DNA of 64,000 nucleotides from Polaribacter sp. Hel_I_88 (lineage in GTDB: Bacteria > Bacteroidota > Bacteroidia > Flavobacteriales > Flavobacteriaceae), in NCBI RefSeq assembly GCF_000687935.1, contig NZ_JHZZ01000001.1, positions 2,502,001-2,566,000 of the forward strand, read 5' to 3'. Shown here piece after piece: positions 17,713-26,636 of this stretch. The position numbers and the translations under genes are program-made. The notes under the pieces were generated by a model that was given only the letters and a program-made list of their open reading frames with translations, ran no database searches and was not told the origin of the DNA. The stretch's first letter is position 1, and each line of letters opens with the position of its first letter.

Positions 17713-18720
17713 TTAATCAGTAACATTAAAAGTATAAGTCGCAATTATTTTTTTTTGATGATATAAATGCACATCGTAGAAACCTTTATGTTTAAATTGA
17801 TAGGTTATTGCCAACTTTTTATTCTGTAAATTTATTTCAGGTTTTAGAGTTCTATCATTATTTCCAGTTGAACTAATAAGTTTTAAGTCATTAATAATAA
17901 TATTTTTTTTCAGTTGATATTCAAAAGTAAAAACATCATTTTGTTTGATTTCTTGATACATTTTATTTGGAGAAATATGGCTTTCCAAAAAATTATAAGC
18001 TTCACCATACAAAAGTGGCATTTCTATAAATTCCTGTAGAGTAGGGGTTTTGCCTTTTAACAAAGAAAATTCTTTTACCATCGGAAAATGATTTTTAAAA
18101 AATAGTTGAGGTGTTGTTAAAAAATAGCCTTCATTAAATTGAAAATCAAATCTACCTTCTTCAGGAAAAGAGATTCCTGTTGCCCAAGTAGGATCGCATA
18201 CATACCACTTTTCATCAATTTTTACCATATTCCAAGAATGGTTAGCTTCTGTAAGTGTAGAAAAATCAACAGTACTAGTTCTGCCAAAACCATTGACTAT
18301 TTTGGCCTCAATCCCCACAATTTTACACATTTCTTTGAGTAAATATGCATAGCCTGTACAGATGGTTTTCTTCTTTTTTAGTAATCTTTTAAATAAAAGT
18401 GTTTTAAATTCAGAATTCCATTCGTGTAAACGAATGGAATCTTTTTGAAATCGTTCTCTTTTTCGCTTATTCTTTGTGTATAAGCCAAAGTCATTGGCAA
18501 TATTATTACAAATCCAAACGTATATAGCACGTAATTTTTCTAGGTCCGTTTCTAAATCTTTGGTAATATTAAAAGTAATTTCATTTAGGTTTAATAAATT
18601 TTTGCTTCGATATGATTTTGCAATATCATCTGCTTTAGAAAAATTGATGTGGTTAAAATCAGCAATTTGAGCAACACAAATATTCACAAAGAAAATACAC
18701 ACAAAAAGAGCTTTTTGCAT
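17713..18720 (-). CDS. Exported transglutaminase-like protein
   Basis: A signal peptide (1-17, ending CVA) precedes a transglutaminase-like core. The triad is Cys121 (TICTGYAYLLKEMC), His161 (EANHSWNMVKI) and Asp176 (WYVCDPTWATG). The helix before it (LEKLRAIYVWICNNIAND) is the conserved entry to the fold. The C-terminal 100 residues look like a beta-sandwich. Such proteins in Bacteroidota act in the periplasm as proteases or amide-bond enzymes. It starts 4 bases after the stop of the upstream regulatory-domain gene, so they form an operon. Confidence 0.85.
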   Translation of the reverse strand: MQKALFVCIFFVNICVAQIADFNHINFSKADDIAKSYRSKNLLNLNEITFNITKDLETDLEKLRAIYVWICNNIANDFGLYTKNKRKRERFQKDSIRLHEWNSEFKTLLFKRLLKKKKTICTGYAYLLKEMCKIVGIEAKIVNGFGRTSTVDFSTLTEANHSWNMVKIDEKWYVCDPTWATGISFPEEGRFDFQFNEGYFLTTPQLFFKNHFPMVKEFSLLKGKTPTLQEFIEMPLLYGEAYNFLESHISPNKMYQEIKQNDVFTFEYQLKKNIIINDLKLISSTGNNDRTLKPEINLQNKKLAITYQFKHKGFYDVHLYHQKKIIATYTFNVTD

Positions 18721-18724
18721 ATTT

Positions 18725-19135
18725 TTATTTGTTTTTAGTTTTTTTAGAAGAATAACGTTTGTTGCTATTTAAAGCGCCAAAAATTTGACTATCATCTTCT
18801 ATTAAAGTGATGTTTAAAACAGAGGAATTTTCCTTGATTTTTACATTTTGAGTTGCTAAGCCCAAATAAGAAAAAACTAAAATATCACCAACTTTTAATT
18901 TTTTGGGAAATGTAAATGCTCCTTTTTTGTTGGTTGTAGTGCCAGTTCTTGTTCCTTTTAAAAGGATGTTTACACCATCTAAAAGTGTTGTTTTGTCATA
19001 AGTTTTTCCTTTTACGGTTCCTGAAACTTGAACTTCTTGTGCTTGTAAAGTAGCCGTGAAAAAGAAAAAGGAAATGCAAAAAGCGATACAAGTAAATTTC
19101 GATTTGTTAACTGAAATTGTTTTAAATGTTTTCAT
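18725..19135 (-). CDS. Exported carboxypeptidase-regulatory-like domain protein
   Basis: The protein has 136 residues. After a signal sequence (about 1-32, ending LQAQ) comes a single CarboxypepD_reg-like beta-sandwich: VSGTVKGKTYDKTTLLDGVNILLKGTRTGTTTNKKGAFTFPKKLKVGDILVFSYLG. This is the domain usually found at the N-terminus of SusC-like receptors, but here it stands alone without plug or barrel, ending in a basic tail. It is cotranscribed with the transglutaminase-like protein (4-base gap), suggesting joint envelope work, but the role is unknown. Confidence 0.82.
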   Translation of the reverse strand: MKTFKTISVNKSKFTCIAFCISFFFFTATLQAQEVQVSGTVKGKTYDKTTLLDGVNILLKGTRTGTTTNKKGAFTFPKKLKVGDILVFSYLGLATQNVKIKENSSVLNITLIEDDSQIFGALNSNKRYSSKKTKNK

Positions 19136-19355
19136 AATAGTATGTTTTTAAATTCATTTCAAACTTATAGTTTTAAAGATGTTTTTTAAAACGATATTGA
19201 GTAACTGCTTCGTTTATAAAGGTTAAAGTTACTTTTTATTTAGGGAACTCGAAAATGAGAAATGTAGTTTTTTTGATATTTTTACATCAATCTAAAAAAG
19301 CATTTATAAATAAAGTATATTCGCAAAAAAAATAATTCTAAACTACAATTTAAAG

Positions 19356-20090
19356 ATGAAAAAATTAATTCTTTTACTATTCGTTATTACTGCAAATATT
19401 TCTTTAGCGCAAGAAACTGCTTTACTTCGATTAAATTATGAAAAAGGTGCTGCTTATGATGTTTCTATGAATGTTTCTCAAGAAATGGGTGCAATAATGT
19501 CTATGGGAATGAATATTAACATGACATCGAAGATTACAGATGTAGAAGGTGATACGTATGATAGTGAAATGAAATTTACCAAATTGACAATGGATATGTT
19601 GCAAGGAGGAAATGCAATGAGTTTCGATTCTACAAAAAGTGACGAAGAGTTGGATGCAGTTGGAAAACAAATGAAAACACAGATGCAACCAATGTTGGAA
19701 GCTTTAATGTTTGCTAAAGGAAATAATTTAGGTGAAATTATAGACATAAAAATTGAGCCAAATGTTATGGGAATGGAAGATATTGTTAAGCAATCTAGCA
19801 GTGTAGTTTATCCAAAGGAGGCTGTGAAAGTAGGTGATAGTTGGACAATGACCAAAGAAGAAAAAGGCATGAAAATGGATTTTGTTTATACAGTAAAATC
19901 TATTGATAAGGACAATGTAAATTTAGTTATATCTGGTGATGTTTCTGGAATGGCTACTGGTAAAATAGCTGGAAACATGCAAATTGATGCAGTATCAGGG
20001 GTTCCTATGAGTTCAATAGTTACTATGTTAATGAATATAAATGGACAAGAAATGACGACTAAAGTAACTATGGAAACAACTAAAAAATAG
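19356..20090 (+). CDS. Exported DUF6263-like protein
   Basis: The protein has 244 residues with a signal peptide (1-18, ending LAQ). The rest is a Met-rich beta protein with repeated strands (MGAIMSMGMNINMTSKITDVEGD, AVKVGDSWTMTKEEKGMKMDF, VNLVISGDVSGMATGKIAGNMQID). This resembles the DUF6263 family of Bacteroidota, whose function is unknown. The unusually high methionine content is notable. It is divergent from the regulatory-domain gene and monocistronic, ending before a strong bidirectional terminator. Confidence 0.8.
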   Translation: MKKLILLLFVITANISLAQETALLRLNYEKGAAYDVSMNVSQEMGAIMSMGMNINMTSKITDVEGDTYDSEMKFTKLTMDMLQGGNAMSFDSTKSDEELDAVGKQMKTQMQPMLEALMFAKGNNLGEIIDIKIEPNVMGMEDIVKQSSSVVYPKEAVKVGDSWTMTKEEKGMKMDFVYTVKSIDKDNVNLVISGDVSGMATGKIAGNMQIDAVSGVPMSSIVTMLMNINGQEMTTKVTMETTKK

Positions 20091-20122
20091 GTTCTAAAAA
20101 CTCATTAATACTTGTAAAAAGT

Positions 20123-20162
20123 AAAAAAGTTTCATCATTTTAAAATGATGAAACTTTTTTTT
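20123..20162. terminator. Bidirectional intrinsic terminator
   Basis: A perfect 38-bp palindrome (20123-20160; GTTTCATCATTTT core) with A-runs and T-runs at its ends serves the convergent DUF6263-like and DEAD-box genes. Confidence 0.92.
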
Positions 20163-20194
20163 ATGCGATTAATTTAAAGAATATCTTAAATATT

Positions 20195-21430
20195 TTAATA
20201 CCAACGTTTTTTGTTTTTCTTAGAATTTTCAGATTTTCGGCCTTTTTTATTTTCGCTGATGGTATTGGGTTGTAATTTCTTTTTCTTTGGTTTGTTAATT
20301 ACAAAAGGATGATCTGTAATAATCTTAATTGGTTTTTCAATTAAAGCTTCTATAGATTTGATGTATCCATTTTCATCTGGTGAACAGAAAGAAAATGCAA
20401 TACCAGATTTACCAGCTCTACCAGTTCTACCAATTCTATGAATGTAGGTTTCTGGCACATTAGGAATATCAAAATTGATAATGGCATCTACATTGGTAAT
20501 ATCAATTCCTCTTGCTGCAACATCTGTAGCAATTAAAATATTGGCTTTTTTATTTTTGAAATCGACAATGGCTTTATTTCTAACAATTTGAGATTTATCA
20601 CCATGAATACTTGTTACTTTGTAATCGTTTTTTAAAAGTGTTTGCTCCAATTTATCAACACCCATTTTGGTGCGTCTAAAAATGATGATTTTTCCGTTAA
20701 TTGTATAGCGTAACAAATTTAAACACAATTCTGTTTTGTGCTTTTTTGGTAGATAATACAATAACTGACCAATATTTTTCGCAGTCGTTTCTTCAGGATT
20801 TATATCAATTTTAACTGCGTTTTTAATCACAGATTTTGCTAATTCGTCAATTTTTTCTGGAATGGTTGCAGAAAATAAAAGTGTTTGTTTTTTTCTTGGA
20901 GTAAGTTTTTCAATTCTTTTTACATCATTGATAAAACCCATGTCTAGCATTAAATCTGCTTCATCTAAAACAAAAATTTCAACTTCGCTTAAATCGATAT
21001 AACCTTGCAAATGCAAATCAATTAATCTTCCTGGAGTTGCTACTAAAATATCAATTCCTTTTGCTAATTCTTCTTTTTGAGGTTCTAAAGAAACGCCTCC
21101 AAAAACAGCAGTAGTTGTTAAATCTGTATATTTGCTATAACTTTTAAAGTTCTCTAAAATTTGAATTGCCAACTCACGAGTTGGTGTAACTATTAAAGAT
21201 TTTATCTTTTTAGTTTCATTTTCATCAACTTGTTTATCCAACAATAATTGAATAATTGGCAAAGCAAAAGCAGCTGTTTTTCCAGTTCCAGTTTGCGCAG
21301 AAACAATTACATTTTTTTTTGATAAAACGAATGGAATTGCTTGTTCTTGTACTAAAGTTGGTGTGTGAAAACGCTCTTCAGCAACTGCTTTTAAGATTGA
21401 TGTATGGAAAGGAAACTCAGTAAACTGCAT
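20195..21430 (-). CDS. DEAD-box ATP-dependent RNA helicase, RhlE-like
   Basis: All DEAD-box motifs are visible in 411 residues: Q motif region (FHTPTLVQEQAIP), I (SAQTGTGKT), Ia (TPTRELAIQ), Ib (ATPGRLIDL), II (LDEADLMLD), III (FSATIP), IV (IIFRRTKMGVDKL), V (IATDVAARGIDI) and VI (HRIGRTGRAG). The C-terminal 40 residues are Lys-rich, a typical RNA-binding tail. It unwinds RNA in the cytoplasm, probably in ribosome assembly or cold adaptation. Monocistronic. Confidence 0.95.
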   Translation of the reverse strand: MQFTEFPFHTSILKAVAEERFHTPTLVQEQAIPFVLSKKNVIVSAQTGTGKTAAFALPIIQLLLDKQVDENETKKIKSLIVTPTRELAIQILENFKSYSKYTDLTTTAVFGGVSLEPQKEELAKGIDILVATPGRLIDLHLQGYIDLSEVEIFVLDEADLMLDMGFINDVKRIEKLTPRKKQTLLFSATIPEKIDELAKSVIKNAVKIDINPEETTAKNIGQLLYYLPKKHKTELCLNLLRYTINGKIIIFRRTKMGVDKLEQTLLKNDYKVTSIHGDKSQIVRNKAIVDFKNKKANILIATDVAARGIDITNVDAIINFDIPNVPETYIHRIGRTGRAGKSGIAFSFCSPDENGYIKSIEALIEKPIKIITDHPFVINKPKKKKLQPNTISENKKGRKSENSKKNKKRWY

Positions 21431-21486
21431 TGATTTTTTTTTTACAAAGGTAGTTTAATTGCTACAATCGTTTTTTATAAATTTCA

Positions 21487-22293
21487 CTACTTTTTTCGCC
21501 CTGTAAAAGCTTCCATAGTTTTGTAAATTCCTAATGCAGAACCTGCAAACCAATCAAAAAAGTTGATAGACATTGTTGCTTGTCCGATTTTTACAAATCT
21601 GTATAAATAACCAGGAATTGTAACCATTTTTTTGTTTTTTTCAATCGCTTTTATAATGGTTAAAGAAGCAGCTTCAGGTTCTAAAATTTTTATTTTGGAT
21701 GATTTTACGCCATCAAACATACCTGTATTGATGTAATAAGGCATAATTGTAGTAACGTTTATGTTCTTTTTAAGCTGTTTCATTTCCACGCGTAAGCTAT
21801 CAGAAAAACCAATTAAAGACCATTTACTGGCCACATAAACTGCCATTTTTGGATTGGAAATTAAACCTCCAGAGGAAGCAATATTACAAATATGACCGGT
21901 GTTTTTCTGCAACATATCACCTAAAAAAGCTTTGGTAATGTACATTGGAGCAGAGGAATTGATTGCCATAGTATTGTCAATTTCTTCATTGGAATGCTCG
22001 TAAAAATATTTACCCACGATAATTCCAGCGTTATTGATAATTACATCAACAAAACCAATTTCTTGTTTTACTTTTTTGGCAGTTACTTCTATTTGTGTTG
22101 GGTTTGAAACATCTACTTTATAACCAGAAATTTCTCCAAGATTTTTAAATTCGGCAATTGTATTATCAATTCCTGTTTGGTTGATGTCCCAAATAATCAC
22201 TTTTGCTTTTCGTTCTAAAGACAAACGAACCATTATTTTACCAATTCCAGAAGCGCCACCTGTTATTAAAACTGTTTTGTTTGTTAGTTGCAT
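21487..22293 (-). CDS. Short-chain dehydrogenase/reductase
   Basis: The 268 residues show a TGGASGIGK nucleotide-binding motif, NNAGIIVG, catalytic Ser in ASSGG, and YVASKWS (Tyr-x-x-x-Lys). The sequence is most like the retinol-dehydrogenase-like (SDR16C) branch, with a C-terminal region (LYRFVKIGQATMSINFFDWF) that could associate with membrane. Substrate unknown. The gene starts 7 bases after the stop of the amidohydrolase gene, so the two are an operon. Confidence 0.87.
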   Translation of the reverse strand: MQLTNKTVLITGGASGIGKIMVRLSLERKAKVIIWDINQTGIDNTIAEFKNLGEISGYKVDVSNPTQIEVTAKKVKQEIGFVDVIINNAGIIVGKYFYEHSNEEIDNTMAINSSAPMYITKAFLGDMLQKNTGHICNIASSGGLISNPKMAVYVASKWSLIGFSDSLRVEMKQLKKNINVTTIMPYYINTGMFDGVKSSKIKILEPEAASLTIIKAIEKNKKMVTIPGYLYRFVKIGQATMSINFFDWFAGSALGIYKTMEAFTGRKK

Positions 22294-22300
22294 ATTTTTA

Positions 22301-23113
22301 CTATTTCAAATCATTTACATCAATCTTATACAATTCAGCAGCATTTTTCCAGAGAATTAATTCTTTTTTATCATCAGGTAAATCTAATTGATCCATAAAT
22401 TTTAAATAGGATTTCATATTAGAAATGGGCCAATCTGTTCCATATAATAAGTATTTTGGGTTTCCAGCATAAATAATCATTTCCTCAATTTCTTGTTTCA
22501 TGTAGCGTTCGAATTTGTAAGAAAAATCGCCTAAAACCAACCCAGAAATATCTGCATACACGTTTTTGTTTTTATACACAACTTCCATACAATCTTTAAT
22601 CCAAGGATTCCCAACGTGACAAATTACAATTTTTAATTCTGGATAATCTACAGCCAAATCATCAATATGCAAAGGATGCGAATATTTTACTTTTCCATTG
22701 GGTGCATAGGTATCTCCAGAATGAAACATTACTGGCACATCATACTCAATTGCCATTTCATAAACCAGTTTAAAACGAATGTCATTTGGATAAAAAGGTT
22801 CATAACCAGGATAAAATTTTAATGCTTTTATGTGGCCTTCTGCTAAATATTTGCTGATTTCAATAACGTCTTTATAATTATAATGCAAATAACTAATGCC
22901 TGCAACAACACCCAGATTTTTATAACCTTTTACAGCTTCAACCACTTGTTTTGTGCTTGGTCTGTGTTCATTTACTTTGTAAGATGATAAAATAAGCGCG
23001 TAATCTACATTGTTATCTTTCATAGTGTTAGATAGTAAATCTAAACTTTCTGTAATCGAGGTTACTTTATCTTCATGATAGTTATTAAGGTGTGTGTGTA
23101 CGTCTATAATCAT
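22301..23113 (-). CDS. Amidohydrolase family protein (PF04909-like)
   Basis: The 270 residues form a metal-dependent TIM-barrel hydrolase. The HxH metal motif is at the N-terminus (IIDVHTHLN), followed by VMFHSGDTY, IVICHVGNPW and the terminal Asp motif YGTDWPIS. These are the expected metal ligands of the amidohydrolase_2 group, which includes decarboxylases and lactonases. Substrate unknown. It is the promoter-proximal gene of a two-gene operon with the downstream SDR. Confidence 0.88.
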   Translation of the reverse strand: MIIDVHTHLNNYHEDKVTSITESLDLLSNTMKDNNVDYALILSSYKVNEHRPSTKQVVEAVKGYKNLGVVAGISYLHYNYKDVIEISKYLAEGHIKALKFYPGYEPFYPNDIRFKLVYEMAIEYDVPVMFHSGDTYAPNGKVKYSHPLHIDDLAVDYPELKIVICHVGNPWIKDCMEVVYKNKNVYADISGLVLGDFSYKFERYMKQEIEEMIIYAGNPKYLLYGTDWPISNMKSYLKFMDQLDLPDDKKELILWKNAAELYKIDVNDLK

Positions 23114-23165
23114 TTTTTTTGTTGAATTTTGTATGATACTAAATTACTGTTTTTTTTTGATTTAT

Positions 23166-23255
23166 TCGTCTTTGCGAGGTACGAAGCAATCTGCTTTTTA
23201 AATTCGAATTGTTATTTTGTACTAACAGATTACTTCGCTATCGCTCGTAACGACG
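23166..23255. repeat. REP-like imperfect palindromic intergenic repeat
   Basis: The left arm TCGTCTTTGCGAGGTACGAA (to 23193, ending CAATCTG) is complementary with mismatches to the right arm at 23226-23255 (CAGATTACTTCGCTATCGCT, ending CGACG). The word CGTCATTGCGAGGAACGAAG is a repeat I know from many bacterial intergenic regions; this is a diverged copy. The middle has a small AATTCGAATT palindrome. Confidence 0.75.
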
Positions 23256-23301
23256 TTATAAATTATTAAGTTACGCTTTTATCAAAATTAATTTTGAAAC
23301 A

Positions 23302-23334
23302 CTAAAAAACCTCCGAGTTTTCACAAGGAGGTTT
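23302..23334 (-). terminator. Intrinsic terminator of htpG
   Basis: AAACCTCC (23307-23314) pairs with GGAGGTTT (23327-23334) around a 12-base loop; reading leftward a T-run follows. It lies about 50 bases after the htpG stop. Confidence 0.8.
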
Positions 23335-23348
23335 AAAATATTTATGAG

Positions 23349-23369
23349 ATGCTGAAATAAATTCAGCAT
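23349..23369. repeat. Short intergenic hairpin repeat (ATGCTGAA-type)
   Basis: ATGCTGAA (23349-23356) and TTCAGCAT (23362-23369) form an 8-bp stem with a 5-base loop, followed by GACA. The form GAnnCTGAAxxAxxTTCAGnnTGACA is familiar as a dispersed flavobacterial intergenic element. It lies between htpG and its terminator. Confidence 0.55.
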
Positions 23370-23385
23370 GACAAATTTTTATTTT

Positions 23386-25296
23386 CTATTTTATTAACTC
23401 ATAAGAACGTTTAATAAAACTCGTTAACTCTTTACCATGTAAAAGGTTTTGAGATAATTTTGCTAAATCAAAAGCTTGAGAAATTAAGTGTTTTTGAGCA
23501 GCTTCATCTTTTTCATTTAAGATGTTTGCAACTAATGGACTGTTAGTATTTACCACTAAATTGTACATATCAGGAAAATTACCCATTCCCATCATTCCAC
23601 CACCACCAGAAGCTTGCATTTCTTTCATTCTACGCATAAATTCTGGAACTGTAATTAAGAAAGGAGAAGCGTCAGAATCCATTGCCTCTAATTGAACTGT
23701 GTAAGCTTCAGAAGCAATTCCACCTTCAATAATTGGCTTTAACGTTTCTTTTTCTTCGTCAGATAATTTAGAAATTGCAGTTTCTTCTTTCTTTATTAAA
23801 TTATCAATAAAATCTGAATCTACTCTTGTAAACTTCACTTTTGCATCTCCACCTTCTAATTTCTGCATTAAATGCGCAATAATTGGCGAATCTAATACTA
23901 AAACTTCATACCCTTTTGCAGTGGCAGCTTCAATATAACTGTGTTGTGCTTCTTTATTTGAGGTATATAAAACTATATGATTCCCATCTTTATCAGTTTG
24001 AGCATCTTTTGTTTTTTCAATTAATTCATCAAACGTAAAATACGTATCTGCAACTGTTGGATATAGTGCAAACTTCTTTGCTTTGTCAAAGAATTTATCT
24101 TCAGACAACATTCCATACTCAATGATTACTTTAATATCATTCCATTTTTTCTCAAAATCTGGTCTGTCTTTTTTGAATAAAGAAGATAATTTATCAGCAA
24201 CCTTTTTAGTAATATATCCTGAAATCTTTTTTACAGCACCATCTGCTTGTAGATAAGAACGAGAAACATTTAAAGGAATGTCTGGAGAATCAATAACACC
24301 TTTTAACATTTGTAAAAAGTCTGGTACAATTCCCTCTACATTATCAGTTACATACACTTGATTTTGATACAATTGGATTTTGTCCTTTTGCATATCCATA
24401 GAAGTACTCAACTTTGGGAAAAATAAAATTCCTGTTAAGTTAAAAGGATAATCAACATTTAAATGAATGTGGAATAAAGACTCTTCAAATTGTGTTGGAT
24501 ACAATTCTCTGTAAAAATTCGTGTAATCTTCTTCATTTAAATCTGCTGGCGCTTTTGTCCAAGCAGGTTCAGTATTGTTGATGATATTATCAACCTCAAT
24601 TTGTTTGTGAGGTTCAGTCGTTTCTTTTCCGTCTTTATCTTTTGTAGTTGCAGGTGTAAAATCTGGATCGTTTACTTTTTTAGTTCCAAATTTAATTGGC
24701 ACTTGGTTAAAACGATTGTATTTATTTAATAATCCTTTAATTTTAGCTTCTTTTAAAAACTCTGTAGAATCTTCTGCAATATGTAAAACGATTTCTGTTC
24801 CTCTGTCAGATTTGTCGTGTTCAACTAATGTGTATTCAGGAGAACCATCACAAGACCAGTGAGCTGCAGGTTCATCTTTGAAAGATTTTGTAAAAATATC
24901 TACTTTTTCAGCAACCATAAAAGCTGAGTAAAAACCTAAACCAAAATGTCCGATAACACCAGTTTCGTTTTTATCATCTTTATATTTTTCTAAAAATTCT
25001 TCAGCACCAGAAAATGCAATTTGGTTGATGTATTTTTCAACTTCATCCATTGTCATTCCTAAACCTTGATCTTTAATTGTTAAGGTTTTTGCTTTTTCAT
25101 CAATAGAAATTTCAATTTTTGCATCCCCTAATTCTGTTTTAGCTTCGCCAATTGCAATTAAGTGTTTTAGTTTTGTAGTTGCATCTGTTCCGTTAGAAAT
25201 TAATTCACGTAAAAAGATTTCGTGATCAGAATACAAGAATTTTTTTATCAGTGGAAAAATATTTTCTACAGATACATTAATATTTCCTTTTGCCAT
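23386..25296 (-). CDS. htpG: Molecular chaperone HtpG (Hsp90)
   Basis: A full-length bacterial Hsp90 of 636 residues. The N-terminal ATPase (Bergerat fold) shows FLRELISNGTDATTKL, DQGLGMTMDEV and GVIGHFGLGFYSAFMVA. The middle domain has DVDYPFNLTGILFFPKL and PLNVSRSYLQAD (catalytic Arg). The C-terminal dimerisation domain ends without the eukaryotic MEEVD tail. It folds and remodels client proteins in the cytoplasm with DnaK. The initial Asn of NGTDA is as in other flavobacterial copies. It is transcribed alone, with a paired TGTCA element 74-86 bases upstream. Confidence 0.98.
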   Translation of the reverse strand: MAKGNINVSVENIFPLIKKFLYSDHEIFLRELISNGTDATTKLKHLIAIGEAKTELGDAKIEISIDEKAKTLTIKDQGLGMTMDEVEKYINQIAFSGAEEFLEKYKDDKNETGVIGHFGLGFYSAFMVAEKVDIFTKSFKDEPAAHWSCDGSPEYTLVEHDKSDRGTEIVLHIAEDSTEFLKEAKIKGLLNKYNRFNQVPIKFGTKKVNDPDFTPATTKDKDGKETTEPHKQIEVDNIINNTEPAWTKAPADLNEEDYTNFYRELYPTQFEESLFHIHLNVDYPFNLTGILFFPKLSTSMDMQKDKIQLYQNQVYVTDNVEGIVPDFLQMLKGVIDSPDIPLNVSRSYLQADGAVKKISGYITKKVADKLSSLFKKDRPDFEKKWNDIKVIIEYGMLSEDKFFDKAKKFALYPTVADTYFTFDELIEKTKDAQTDKDGNHIVLYTSNKEAQHSYIEAATAKGYEVLVLDSPIIAHLMQKLEGGDAKVKFTRVDSDFIDNLIKKEETAISKLSDEEKETLKPIIEGGIASEAYTVQLEAMDSDASPFLITVPEFMRRMKEMQASGGGGMMGMGNFPDMYNLVVNTNSPLVANILNEKDEAAQKHLISQAFDLAKLSQNLLHGKELTSFIKRSYELIK

Positions 25297-25369
25297 TTTA
25301 TAAGTATTTAATTTGACTTTTTTTATTTGTGATTACAAGTAGTCAAAAAAAATACCAAATATTATATAA

Positions 25370-25382
25370 TGACAAGATGACA
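25370..25382 (-). promoter_or_regulatory. Paired TGTCA element upstream of htpG
   Basis: On the minus strand TGTCA-TCT-TGTCA lies 74-86 bases before the htpG ATG and a few bases after the preceding gene's stop. The word and the 3-base spacing match the TGTCA-GAA-TGACA palindrome before lon. Confidence 0.45.
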
Positions 25383-25386
25383 GTGG

Positions 25387-26535
25387 CTAAAAAGGTTTTA
25401 TAATTTCTTTAATTCTTAATGGGAATTCAAACTCTAAATCTTTTCTATTATAACTAAACTGTTTTTCGTTTATATTTTTATAATCTATATCTGTAGAATC
25501 TCTGTAAGTTGTTCCTAAAAGTTCGTTATTAACAAAATCAAGTTCAGTCATCAATTCTAAATAATCTTTAAAAAGGATTTTTGAATTAATTTCTAATTGA
25601 ATTTGAGAATTTAATCTTGTAGTTCTATTTTGTTTTAGAAATCTAACAGTATGATTTCTTAACTGAAAAAAATCTGTCATTTTATCATTTACTATACAAG
25701 AATCCATATCAAAAACAGTAAATTTAACAATAGAATCAATTTTTTGAATTGGATGTTTTTCACAATATTCGCAAGAATTAAGTACATAAGAATTATCTTT
25801 TTGATCAATATTTACAATTGATTTTTCTAAAATTCTTACTTGTTCATTATTTTCTAATCTTTCTTTCGATGTAAAGAAAATTGAATATCCTTTTTGGTGA
25901 ATTTCTTTTAAAATAGGTGTGACTTCATTTAGTTTTATTTTTTCATCAATATGAATCCATAATTCGTTTTTATCTTTGGATTTTTTTAAATCGAAACTTT
26001 CAGTTTTTGAATTAAAATTAAGAACTTTATCATTAAAAATATAAACTACTTTTTCTGCGGATTTTCCAATGATTAACTCATTCTTATAATTTTTTGGTAA
26101 AACTGATTTACCATACATCATAGAGTTAGATAGCAAATTAAAATTGTTTAGTCGATTCTTTGTTTTTTGATTAAAATAACCATCGTAAGTTAAACAGTTT
26201 TCTTTAGGAAAAAGCCTTAAAGTATCGTAATCGTTATCATAATTAGTAGTCATTAAAATAGTTCCGTTTTTATCAATTTGATATTTTGATCTATGAATAT
26301 AATCAACCCAAGGCACAAAAATAGAATCGCCCTTAAACTTTACTGGCATTCCATAACATCTTTTTTCTCTATCATCACAAACAGAATCATTTATTCTCAT
26401 TCTATTATTTTTGATATTCCAAGTTTGGAAGCTACTTCTATTTCCCCAATCTAAATGATAATGTGCGTTTAAATTTGGTTTGTTACAAGAAACCAAAACA
26501 AGTAGTAGAATTAGACAAGAAATTACTTTTTTCAT
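25387..26535 (-). CDS. Lipoprotein of unknown function with a weak ExbD-like segment
   Basis: The protein has 382 residues; a lipoprotein signal peptide ends at LVSC (lipid Cys17). No known domain is certain. Residues about 190-222 (ELWIHIDEKIKLNEVTPILKE and following GYSIFFTS) resemble the periplasmic ExbD/TolR pattern of strand, short turn and amphipathic helix, and a second similar stretch (IQLEINSKILFKDYLELMTEL) lies near 314-334. There is no ExbD membrane helix, so if real this is a lipidated variant. Four cysteines occur in the mature N-terminal and middle part. It stands alone between htpG and the divergent FabH-like gene. Confidence 0.7.
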   Translation of the reverse strand: MKKVISCLILLLVLVSCNKPNLNAHYHLDWGNRSSFQTWNIKNNRMRINDSVCDDREKRCYGMPVKFKGDSIFVPWVDYIHRSKYQIDKNGTILMTTNYDNDYDTLRLFPKENCLTYDGYFNQKTKNRLNNFNLLSNSMMYGKSVLPKNYKNELIIGKSAEKVVYIFNDKVLNFNSKTESFDLKKSKDKNELWIHIDEKIKLNEVTPILKEIHQKGYSIFFTSKERLENNEQVRILEKSIVNIDQKDNSYVLNSCEYCEKHPIQKIDSIVKFTVFDMDSCIVNDKMTDFFQLRNHTVRFLKQNRTTRLNSQIQLEINSKILFKDYLELMTELDFVNNELLGTTYRDSTDIDYKNINEKQFSYNRKDLEFEFPLRIKEIIKPF

Positions 26536-26562
26536 TTTAATTTGATTTTTAAATAGCTCTTT

Positions 26563-26593
26563 TTGTGAAGATATTAAATTATCACTAATTTAG
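26563..26593 (+). promoter_or_regulatory. Promoter of the FabH-like gene
   Basis: TTG at 26563-26565, a 20-base spacer and TAATTTAG at 26586-26593 (7 of 8 to TAnnTTTG) lie 44 bases before the ATG, in the divergent gap. Confidence 0.5.
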
Positions 26594-26636
26594 CTCTCTA
26601 CAAAAAGACAAATAATAAAATACAGCGCAATAAATT

